Shown here piece by piece: positions 27,296 to 36,761 of a DNA stretch of 64,000 bases. The DNA comes from Cunninghamella blakesleeana (Eukaryota > Mucoromycota > Mucoromycetes > Mucorales > Cunninghamellaceae): NCBI GenBank assembly GCA_017871115.1, contig JAFCIZ010000004.1, positions 1,092,501 to 1,156,500 on the forward strand, read 5' to 3'. Each line of letters starts with the position of its first letter. Positions within the stretch are counted from its first letter, which is position 1. The notes beneath the pieces are model-generated. The model saw only the letters and a list, made by a program, of their open reading frames with translations. It ran no database searches and had not been told where the DNA came from. The translations under genes were made by a program, and so were the position numbers.

Positions 27296-27505
27296 TTATA
27301 AGCTTTGCCTAATTTTTTTATATAAAATAAATTTATTTATTACAAGTTTATCACTTTGCTTTTGCGCATCGGAGTATATTTTGCGCACCCAATAAATTTT
27401 TTCCAATAAATCGAGACCTTTTTCTTTTGAACAAAGTACATAATAAATGGAAATAGCTTGCCTTTTATTTTCAAGGTGGTTTTTTAGACAATTTTTGATA
27501 GACAA
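27296..27505 (-). CDS. Outward-facing small ORF within the left terminal repeat
   Basis: A 69-codon frame containing NHLENKRQAISIYYVLCSKE and GLDLLEKIYWVRK. The same peptide is encoded in the mirror position of the right repeat (34271-34378). Conservation between arms may simply reflect the inverted duplication. The composition is less biased than random AT-rich frames here, so it could be a fragment of a captured or ancestral coding sequence. It has no recognised family and no downstream exon that I can identify. Confidence 0.3.
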   Translation of the reverse strand: MSIKNCLKNHLENKRQAISIYYVLCSKEKGLDLLEKIYWVRKIYSDAQKQSDKLVINKFILYKKIRQSL

Positions 27506-27720
27506 AGTAAATTGAAAATAATATTATATTAACTCGTTTTAATCGTAGTTTTTTGTTAATAGTTATATTTCAATAATGTTTAAAATATTTAATAATGTTT
27601 TGAAGGTTTCAGCATAGGACTGCAATTAATATAACCTATTTTATATTTTAATGTCTTCATTTGAAAAAAATAAAAGACTTGGATAAACCAAGATCATACC
27701 TGAGCTTGAGTACATAAATA
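27353..27720. repeat. Left terminal inverted repeat of the 7-kb element
   Basis: Reverse complement of 34050-34419 with high identity through the inner 330 bases, for example GGACTGCAATTAATATAACC here and its complement near 34125-34145. The outermost 40 bases match less well: the right end carries a 17-A insertion where this end has a short AT-rich spacer. A TIR-internal open frame pointing outwards spans 27505-27296. Confidence 0.88.
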
Positions 27721-27724
27721 TATA

Positions 27725-27835
27725 AACTGACCACAGTAATAGACCATGGTCAGATCTTGGTTATATCTTAGCTTAAACATATGAACATATAAAATGACCA
27801 CGGTAAAAGACCTTGGTCAGACCTGAGTTTGAATT
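27725..27835. repeat. Two satellite units upstream of the recombinase-like gene
   Basis: Two copies of the inverted-repeat motif (CTGACCACAGTAATAGACCATGGTCAG, here given as TGACCACAGT...ACCATGGTCA, and TGACCACGGTAAAAGACCTTGGTCA, here TGACCACGGT...ACCTTGGTCA) lie 80-190 bp before the ATG at 27917. They are the left-arm counterpart of the long array at 29850-34075. Being so close to the start codon, they may be promoter or recombinase-binding sites. Confidence 0.8.
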
Positions 27836-27916
27836 TCACCAACTATATTTATGTGAGAAAACAAAAAAAAATTACAAAAAAAAAAATGGAATCTTTCTTT
27901 CTAATAATAATAAAAA

Positions 27917-29294
27917 ATGACCAGCAGTATTAGCTACAATCAAGCACTTTGTATTTTTTTTCAATTTAAATATAATGAAGAAAATGTAATAAAAGCAAAA
28001 AAAAAATTTGAAGCTTTTATTGATGAATATGATATATGTTATTTAACCGATCCAAAAGTACCTGTAATGGTGTTAAAAACAAGAATCTATGGCAATCCAT
28101 TCCTATTTAAAGAATATATCTCTGTCAGTAATAGTGCGAACTTAGAGGATATTGGTCACAATGAAATTTTATTAAGTAAGATTGTAAATTATTATTCAAT
28201 TTCTTAGAACTAATAGAGTTCTTTAATATTTATATATATATAGAAACTAATGAACAAGTAGTAAAATTTATTAATGAAGTTTACGATCCTGAAGCTAATT
28301 TCTCCTCTGATCTGTATACATCCCAAACGATTACTCTTAAAGAACTCTTTATAAATGTATTAAAATATTCTACTTGCTTTGAAAACAAAACGTTAAACAG
28401 CTTTGCTTCTTTTTGTGGAAAGAATACTTTAAATTTTATGAAGAATGATAACGCTAAAAAATCGCGTATTAATATTAATGGCTCATATTCTCGTATTTGG
28501 AATGTCTTTGTATTGAATCAGGAATTACATAGTAATATTTATATCAATATATATATGCTTTCGATTTTTTTATTTTATTCTAATCAAGCTATTATTTATA
28601 GGTAAAATAGTGAATAATATAGTAAAATACTCTGAAATATACCACAGTTTCATTAATGACCAGAAAAACTTAGGCGTAGAAATTATTGGTTATGCACGAA
28701 AATCACCTGGATCTGAAAAAAAATCGGTAAGAGAAAAGCTCCTTAACAAAATGGTGGAAAAATTAAAAGAGCGTTCATTGGTAGAAAAAGTTTTTGTTTC
28801 TCCTTCATCAAATTCATCAACACCATTTAATGACCGTGACAAAGGGATTAAAGCAATGCGTGGTACCAATGGTACAATGATTGGTAAAAAATAATAATAA
28901 TAAAATAATACTAATAACCTAAGAAAAATAAATAACATGTTCAAATACAATTAGAGTTGCACTAACATGCTTGTATTATAGATTTAATTGACCATCTAGG
29001 CATAACAGAAAAAAACGTAATTTTGGTTGTGATCGATTATGCTGGCTTTTCTACAAATGTTGAAGATATAAGAAGCTTTTTATCGTAAGTAAAATATTAA
29101 TACTTTCAAAAAAAAAAAAATTGGCTAACCTGTATAATAGTTTTCATAAAAATATTATTAAAATAGTTGTTGATCGAGTTCCCATAACTTGTGAAATGGA
29201 AGTTTACGATTGTGAAGTACTAATAAAAGAGGAAGAAATTATAAACAAATTTGATTGTAGATCTGGTACGGGTCTGGTGCATCGATCCAGATAA
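27917..29294 (+). CDS. Serine-recombinase-like protein of the 7-kb element
   Basis: Five exons (27917-28175, 28244-28531, 28602-28883, 28982-29084, 29141-29294) sum to 1086 bases with matching phases, giving an intact 361-residue protein. Residues 1-200 look helical and may bind DNA. At about 208-217 comes VEIIGYARKS, matching the Y-x-R-x-S nucleophile motif of serine recombinases/resolvases (Ser about 217). REKLLNKMVEKLKERSLVEK, VFVSPSSNSS and FNDRD (about 258-262) follow, then NVILVVIDYAGFSTNVEDI (about 287-305) where resolvases have the beta-strand leading to LDRLxR. The DRLxR arginines are not present (DYAGF instead), so catalysis is uncertain. The last exon gives KIVVDRVPITCEMEVYDCE and ends HRSR. 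An N-terminal DNA-binding part before the catalytic fold recalls IS607-type TnpA order. I recall related YARKSP proteins as multicopy families in Mucorales, but that is memory, not a search. Confidence 0.72.
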
Positions 29295-29592
29295 TTAAAA
29301 TTCAACCAATAAACCAATTTATATCATTTTTAAATTTAATTCATTCTAGTATACTATCATATTTTATATTTTATATACTCTTATTGCCATTCTTATACCT
29401 CCCATATTGTATTTATACGAAGTTAATTTTAAATAAATAATTTTATTATTAAAGAATATCCACAAAAAAAAAAATTCTAATCAAAAATGGTAATGTAATT
29501 AAGTGTATCTGTTATTCCACTTTGTGATTAAGATAATGGATTTCATGACACAGCGTAGGAATGGTACTGAGAGAACTGGGTATAAATCAGTG

Positions 29593-29755
29593 TTTTTAAC
29601 ACCATTACAGGTACTTTTGGATCGGTTAAATAACATATATCATATTCATCAATAAAAGCTTCAAATTTTTTTTTTGCTTTTATTACATTTTCTTCATTAT
29701 ATTTAAATTGAAAAAAAATACAAAGTGCTTGATTGTAGCTAATACTGCTGGTCAT
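29593..29755 (-). pseudogene. Inverted, 5'-truncated copy of the recombinase-like gene
   Basis: Codons 1-54 of the gene at 27917 are repeated on the opposite strand almost unchanged, through VPVMVLKT. The match ends abruptly and the frame runs into unrelated sequence (LIYTQFSQ...). The upstream 100 bases, including the AATAATAATAAAAA leader, are also duplicated. This marks the inner breakpoint of the inverted duplication (28083 on the left arm, 29593 on the right). It has no later exons, so it cannot make the full protein. Confidence 0.9.
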
Positions 29756-29849
29756 TTTTTATTATTATTAGAAAGAAAGATTCCATTTTTTTTTTTGTAA
29801 TTTTTTTTTGTTTTCTCACATAAATATAGTTGGTGAAATTCAAACTCAG

Positions 29850-32800
29850 GTCTGACCAAGGTCTTTTACCGTGGTCATTTTATTTATTCATGTATTTAAG
29901 CTAAGGTATAACCATGGTCTTTTACCGTGGTCACTTTATATATTCTTATATTTAAACTTAGATATGACCACGGTCTGACCAAGGTCTTTTACCGTGGTCA
30001 TTTTATTTATTCATGTATTTAAGCTAAGGTATAACCATGGTCTTTCACCGTGGTCACTTTATATATTCTTATATTTAAACTTAGATATGACCAAGGTCTT
30101 TTACCGTGGTCATTTTATATATTCTTATATTTAAACTTAGATATGACCATGGTCTTTCACCGTGGTCATTTTATTTATTCATATATTTAAAATTAGATAT
30201 GACCATGGTCTAACCAAGGTCTTTTACCGTGGTCATTTTATTTATTCATGTATTTAAACTAAGGTATAACCATGGTCTTTTACCGTGGTCATTTTATTTA
30301 TTCATATATTTAGGCTTAGATATGACCACGGTCTGACCAAGGTCTTTTACCGTGGTCATTTTATTTATTCATATATTTAAGCTTAGATATGACCATGGTC
30401 TTTCACCGTAGTCATTTTATTTATTCATATATTTAAAATTAGATATGACCATGGTCTGACCAAGGTCTTTCACCGTGGTCATTTTATCTATTCATGTATT
30501 TAAGCTAAGGTATAACCATGGCCTTTTACCGTGGTCATTTTATATATTCATATATTTAAGCTTAGATATGACCACGGTCTGACCAAGGTCTTTTACCGTG
30601 GTCATTTTATCTATTCATGTATTTAAGCTAAGGTATAACCATGGTCTTTTACCGTGGCCATTTTATTTATTCATGTATTTAAGCTTAGATATGACCACGG
30701 TCTGACCAAGGTCTTTCACCGTGGTCATTTTATCTATTCATGTATTTAAGCTAAGGTATAACCATGGTCTTTTACCGTGGTCATTTTATATATTCATGTA
30801 TTTAAGCTTAGATATGACCACGGTCTGACCAAGGTCTTTCACCGTGGTCACTTTATATATTCTTATATTTAAACTTAGATATGACCAAGGTCTTTTACCG
30901 TGGTCATTTTATATATTCTTATATTTAAACTTAGATATGACCATGGTCTTTTACCATGGTCATTTTATTTATTCATATATTTAAGCTTAGATATGACCAC
31001 GGTCTGACCAAGGTCTTTCACCGTGGTCATTTTATCTATTCATGTATTTAAGCTAAGGTATAACCATGGTCTTTTACCGTGGTCACTTTATATATTCTTA
31101 TATTTAAACTTAGATATGACCACGGTCTGACCAAGGTCTTTTACCGTGGTCATTTTATTTATTCATGTATTTAAACTAAGGTATAACCATGGTCTTTTAC
31201 CGTGGTCATTTTATTTATTCATGTATTTAAGCTTAGATATGACCACGGTCTGACCAAGGTCTTTCACCGTGGTCACTTTATATATTCTTATATTTAAACT
31301 TAGATATGACCAAGGTCTTTTACCGTGGTCACTTTATTTATTCATGCATTTAAGCTTAGATATGACCATGGTCTTTTACCGTGGTCATTTTATTTATTCA
31401 TGTATTTAAGCTAAGGTATAACCATGGTCTTTTACCGTGGTCATTTTATTTATTCATATATTTAAAATTAGATATGACCATGGTCTTTTACCGTGGTCAC
31501 TTTATATATTCATATATTTAAACTTAGATATGACCACGGTCTGACCAAGGTCTTTCACCGTGGTCACTTTATATATTCTTATATTTAAACTTAGATATGA
31601 CCAAGGTCTTTTACCGTGGTCATTTTATATATTCTTATATTTAAACTTAGATATGACCATGGTCTTTCACCGTGGTCATTTTATTTATTCATATATTTAA
31701 AATTAGATATGACCATGGTCTAACCAAGGTCTTTTACCGTGGTCATTTTATTTATTCATGTATTTAAACTAAGGTATAACCATGGTCTTTTACCGTGGTC
31801 ATTTTATTTATTCATATATTTAAGCTTAGATATGACCATGGTCTTTCACCGTAGTCATTTTATTTATTCATATATTTAAAATTAGATATGACCATGGTCT
31901 GACCAAGGTCTTTCACCGTGGTCATTTTATCTATTCATGTATTTAAGCTAAGGTATAACCATGGCCTTTTACCGTGGTCATTTTATATATTCATATATTT
32001 AAGCTTAGATATGACCACGGTCTGACCAAGGTCTTTTACCGTGGTCATTTTATCTATTCATGTATTTAAGCTAAGGTATAACCATGGTCTTTTACCGTGG
32101 CCATTTTATTTATTCATGTATTTAAGCTTAGATATGACCACGGTCTGACCAAGGTCTTTCACCGTGGTCATTTTATCTATTCATGTATTTAAGCTAAGGT
32201 ATAACCATGGTCTTTTACCGTGGTCATTTTATATATTCATGTATTTAAGCTTAGATATGACCACGGTCTGACCAAGGTCTTTCACCGTGGTCACTTTATA
32301 TATTCTTATATTTAAACTTAGATATGACCAAGGTCTTTTACCGTGGTCATTTTATATATTCTTATATTTAAACTTAGATATGACCATGGTCTTTTACCAT
32401 GGTCATTTTATTTATTCATATATTTAAGCTTAGATATGACCACGGTCTGACCAAGGTCTTTCACCGTGGTCATTTTATCTATTCATGTATTTAAGCTAAG
32501 GTATAACCATGGTCTTTTACCGTGGTCACTTTATATATTCTTATATTTAAACTTAGATATGACCATGGTCTAACCAAGGTCTTTTACCGTGATCATTTTA
32601 TTTATTCATGTATTTAAACTAAGGTATAACCATGGTCTTTTACCGTGGTCATTTTATTTATTCATGTATTTAAGCTTAGATATGACCACGGTCTGACCAA
32701 GGTCTTTCACCGTGGTCACTTTATATATTCTTATATTTAAACTTAGATATGACCAAGGTCTTTTACCGTGGTCACTTTATTTATTCATGCATTTAAGCTT

Positions 32801-34075
32801 AGATATGACCATGGTCTTTTACCGTGGTCATTTTATTTATTCATGTATTTAAGCTAAGGTATAACCATGGTCTTTTACCGTGGTCATTTTATTTATTCAT
32901 ATATTTAAAATTAGATATGACCATGGTCTTTTACCGTGGTCACTTTATATATTCATATATTTAAACTTAGATATGACCACGGTCTGACCAAGGTCTTTCA
33001 CCGTGGTCACTTTATATATTCTTATATTTAAACTTAGATATGACCATGGTCTTTTACCGTGGTCATTTTATATATTCATATATTTAAACTTAGATATGAC
33101 CATGGTCTTTTACCGTGGTCATTTTATTTATTCATATATTTAAGCTTAGATATGACCACGGTCTGACCAAGGTCTTTTACCGTGGTCATTTTATCTATTC
33201 ATGTATTTAAGCTAAGGTATAACCATGGTCTTTTACCGTGGTCATTTTATTTATTCATATATTTAGGCTTAGATATGACCACGGTCTGACCAAGGTCTTT
33301 TACCGTGGTCATTTTATTTATTCATATATTTAAGCTTAGATATGACCATGGTCTTTCACCGTGGTCATTTTATTTATTCATATATTTAAAATTAGATATG
33401 ACCATGGTCTAACCAAGGTCTTTTACCGTGGTCATTTTATTTATTCATGTATTTAAACTAAGGTATAACCATGGTCTTTTACCGTGGTCATTTTATTTAT
33501 TCATGTATTTAAGCTTAGATATGACCACGGTCTGACCAAGGTCTTTCACCGTGGTCATTTTATCTATTCATGTATTTAAGCTTAGATATGACCACGGTCT
33601 GACCAAAGTCTTTCACCGTGGTCATTTTATATATTCATATATTTAAAATTAGATATGACCATGGTCTTTTACCGTGGTCATTTTATTTATTCATATATTT
33701 AGGCTTAGATATGACCACGGTCTGACCAAGGTCTTTTACCGTGGTCATTTTATATATTCATATATTTAAAATTAGATATGACCATGGTCTTTTACCGTGG
33801 TCATTTTATTTATTCATGCATTTAAGCTTAGATATGACCATGGTCTTTTACCGTGGTCACTTTATATATTCTTATATTTAAACTTAGATATGACCATAGT
33901 CTTTTACCTTGGTCATTTTATTTATTCATATATTTAAGCTAAGGTATAACCAAGATCTTTTACCATGGTCATTTTATTTATTCATATATTTAAGCTTAGA
34001 TATGACCACGGTCTGACCAAGGTCTTTTACCGTGGTCACTTTATATATTTATGTACTCAAGCTCAGGTATGATCT
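29850..34075. repeat. 56/67-bp satellite array with internal inverted repeats (about 70 units)
   Basis: Tandem units of about 56 bp contain TGACCATGGTCTTTTACCG followed by TGGTCATTTTATTTATTC, then an AT-rich spacer ending AAGCTTAGATA or AAGCTAAGGTA. A 67-bp variant carries an extra 11 bases (TGACCAAGGTC) inside the palindrome. Each unit contains a 10-bp inverted repeat, TGACCAYGGT...ACCRTGGTCA, with a short loop. Units are contiguous without unique spacers. The array degrades at its right end (33895-34075) as it joins the terminal repeat. Confidence 0.95.
30061..33010. repeat. Higher-order tandem duplication inside the satellite array
   Basis: A block of about 1.5 kb starting at 30061 is repeated from 31571. 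The pattern of 56- and 67-bp variants and rare single-base markers recurs in the same order. One marker, CATGGCCTTTTACC, lies at 30517 and 31960. Another, TTCATGCATT, lies at 31341 and 32784. The offset is about 1510 bp at the start and 1443 bp after the second copy loses one 67-bp unit. This points to unequal exchange of a large block of units. Confidence 0.85.
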
Positions 34076-34419
34076 TGGTTTATCCAAGTCTTTTATTTTT
34101 TTCAAATGAAGACATTAAAATATAAAATAGGTTATATTAATTGCAGTCCTATGCTGAAACCTTCAAAACATTATTAAATATTTTAAACATTATTGAAATA
34201 TAACTATTAACAAAAAACTACGATTAAAACGAGTTAATATAATATTATTTTCAATTTATGTTATCAAAAATTGTCTAAAAAAAACCACCTTGAAAATAAA
34301 AGGCAAGCTATTTCCATTTATTATGTACTTTGTTCAAAAGAAAAAGGCCTCGATTTATTGGAAAAAATTTATTGGGTACGCAAAAAAAAAAAAAAAAATA
34401 GGATACGCGAAAGCAAAGT
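34050..34419. repeat. Right terminal inverted repeat of the 7-kb element
   Basis: Mirror of 27353-27720. It contains the same small outward-facing frame (34271-34378, KKNHLENKRQAISIYYVLCS and onwards), here interrupted near the tip by a 17-A run at 34382-34398. The outermost matching bases are GCAAAGT at 34413-34419. Confidence 0.88.
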
Positions 34420-34663
34420 AAAAACCTGTATTATTATTATTATTATTATTGTTAAACAATATAATATCTAAAAAGAGTGGGGATAAAAGTGATAAATGAA
34501 TGAAATATATGTACATAAAATATAATATAATATAAACATCTTTTTTGTTTCAAAAAGAGGAATAATATTATAATAATGGAATGAATAAAATAAAAAAGAA
34601 TAATAAGCTATAATTACAATAAATAAATTTTCATATGGTAATTATTATTATTACTACTATTTT

Positions 34664-34759
34664 TTAATTAGCAAGTTTTAATGAATGCATATTTTGGTGA
34701 GCATTTTGCTGAGTTTCAAGACCATTAGCATATTGGAAGTCACCACTAAAAAAAGAAAA

Positions 34760-34795
<36 letters not shown>

Positions 34796-36006
34796 CGATC
34801 GTTGATAACCTGTAAAAAAAACTTCGTTCTATTTTTTTTTTTTTCTTTGATTTACCTTGTTTCATATTCATACATATCTAAAGCTACAACACAACTTTCT
34901 CTTACAACTCTTTCATTATCTTCTTTAAATTTATTTAATGTTTCAAGGACTTCAGGTGTAGCGATAGATCCTAATGCTTCTGCTGCTTCGTGACGTACCA
35001 TGCCTTCTTCATTATCATCCATTAAAGTTTCTGTTAAAGCTGGTACGGATGCTGGGTGTTGTAATTGACCAAAAACGTAAGCAACTAAAAAGTTTTAAAA
35101 AGAAGATATATATATAATTAATTCAAAATTCCATTCTATTATCGTTATTGATATATATTACCTTCATGACGGAATAAGGCACTTGATGCTTTAAGGCCTT
35201 TAGCCAAAGTTTCGACAGCTTCAGTATTTCCAATATCACGTAGAGCAAACATAGCACGATAACGTTCAAACAAAGGTAAAGAAGTATCCATTAATTGTAT
35301 GCCAAGTTCATCAATGGATTTTGTATTGGTAGTAGGAGGGGCAGGATCAATAGAACTATAAGCACTTTTATTCTTTTCTCTTTCTTCTTTTGTTTTAGGG
35401 TCATTGTCATAACGAATCTTTTCAATGGCTAATTCACATGTTTCAGATACAGCTTCGCTTTCATCCTTTAAATATTTTTCAAGATAAGGGACGCTTTCCA
35501 TAGATCCAATGGCTCCAAGAGCTTCAGCTGCCTTTAAATAATAAAAGAAGAATAAGCATAAAATTATAACTAAATGTATAATTATGTATATTATTTTATT
35601 CACTTACTTCGTGTCTAACCATTTCATGTTCTTTAGTATCTTCTAATACTTTGACTAAAGCATCGTTAGCATAAGGGTTTTTGATTTGACCAAGACAATA
35701 AGTAAGCTCATGTTTCAAAAGAGCAGATTCATCAGATAAAGCTATTTAACAATCGACAACAACAACAACAATAATAATAGTAATACAGTATATATGTGTT
35801 AATGTATTAATATAAATAGAAACTATTTTTATAAAAGGAAATGTTTATCTAGCTGTACCTTTGCTAATAATATCAATGGCTTTTGTATCAGCAATATTTT
35901 TCAAAGTGAATAAAGCTCTAAAACGTTCAGCCAAAGAGACTTTTCCGGAAGTATTGCATAATAAAGCTTCAAGGTGTTCATAATCAACTTTAAGTTCAGT
36001 AGACAT
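34664..36006 (-). CDS. LIA1: Deoxyhypusine hydroxylase (HEAT-repeat di-iron enzyme)
   Basis: About five exons on the minus strand, from ATG at 36006 ([20 protein letters not shown]) to the stop at 34664 (MHSLKLAN). The enzyme hydroxylates deoxyhypusine in eIF5A to give hypusine, the last step of that modification, in the cytosol. It is built of eight HEAT-like repeats in two halves. The four His-Glu pairs that bind the two irons are visible: [36 protein letters not shown] (across an intron) and [15 protein letters not shown]. The central linker [19 protein letters not shown] is present as in the family. Length and domain order are normal. It lies about 235 bp from the right end of the 7-kb element and is transcribed towards it. 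Confidence 0.95.
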
Positions 36007-36619
36007 TTTTAATATGATTTAAATTTATATATATTAAAAAAAAATAAGGAAAGAAAAAAGGAAGAAGGAAGAAAAAAAAAAAAAATTTAGGTGGCTTCTT
36101 TTTTTTTTTATTCAAGCATTACGTTTCAAACACCGAATCTCGAAATTAACCTCAATTTTTATAAAAAAGAAATATAACCATGTATATTAGCGTATATATA
36201 TAAATATATATATATATAATGATTTTATATTTAAGAAATGTCATATAATTGTACAAGTATATATACTTTAAAGTGATCACCATTCATTTTATTTTTTATA
36301 TATATAAACTACTTCTGCCTAGTTACTTTATTAAGAATAAAAATGTAAAATAATTTAAAGGCCGATGTCAACCTCGTGGAGTTAAAGGCAGTTTATAGTT
36401 CCCCTTTTTTTTTATTATTTCTTTCCTCTTTCTTTCCTCTTTCTCTTTCACTTTTGTTATATTTTGTATTTTAGTAGTTATTTTTGCTGGCCGAAATAGC
36501 TTCTCCTATTTATTTATTATATATATTCTACCTATTCATCTGATATCTTTTATTATTATATTAATCTTTTTTTCAATTGAATATTTTTATATATACCATT
36601 TGAAAATTAGTTGATATTG

Positions 36620-36653
<34 letters not shown>

Positions 36654-36658
36654 TGTCA
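36007..36658. promoter_or_regulatory. Divergent promoter region (deoxyhypusine hydroxylase / CaaX protein)
   Basis: A 650-bp gap between two diverging genes. It has TA microsatellites near 36198-36220 and ends in a T18A15 dyad at 36620-36652 that touches the ATG of the + gene. CT-rich runs at 36420-36450 are typical of fungal promoters. No specific factor site is claimed. Confidence 0.45.
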
Positions 36659-36718
36659 ATGACAACCTCTACAAAAGGGCCAGCTTTTGAAATAAGATTT
36701 TGTGAAGGAAATGTAAGT

Positions 36719-36761
<43 letters not shown>

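Larger units (their letters stand above)
27340..34430. mobile_element. 7.1-kb inverted-repeat element with recombinase-like gene and satellite array
   Basis: The element lies between the 5' end of SPA2 and the 3' end of the deoxyhypusine hydroxylase gene and breaks neither. Its ends are inverted repeats of about 370 bp (27353-27720 and 34050-34419), reading ACTTTGCTTTTGCGCA outside and diverging only at the tips. Inward, both arms continue as the same sequence: satellite units, a promoter-like stretch and the first 55 codons of a gene. In the left arm the satellite is short (27720-27835) and the gene is complete (27917-29294). In the right arm the satellite is 4.2 kb long and the gene copy is truncated. 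The two gene copies point towards each other. I see no clean target-site duplication, since low-complexity DNA flanks both ends. Whether it moves as a DNA transposon or arose by inverted duplication is not decided by this sequence. Confidence 0.75.

Noticed and set aside
29850..34075. CRISPR-like array
   Set aside because: Units are contiguous 56/67-bp repeats without unique spacers, in a spliced eukaryotic genome, and no cas genes are present.
29850..34075. Centromeric or telomeric satellite
   Set aside because: The array lies inside a bounded inverted-repeat element flanked closely by active housekeeping genes. No telomere repeat is seen. A centromere role cannot be excluded by sequence but is not supported.
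27340..34430. Classical cut-and-paste transposon with a DDE transposase
   Set aside because: The only intact gene has no DDE-type catalytic triad pattern and no target-site duplication could be identified. The YARKS motif points elsewhere.
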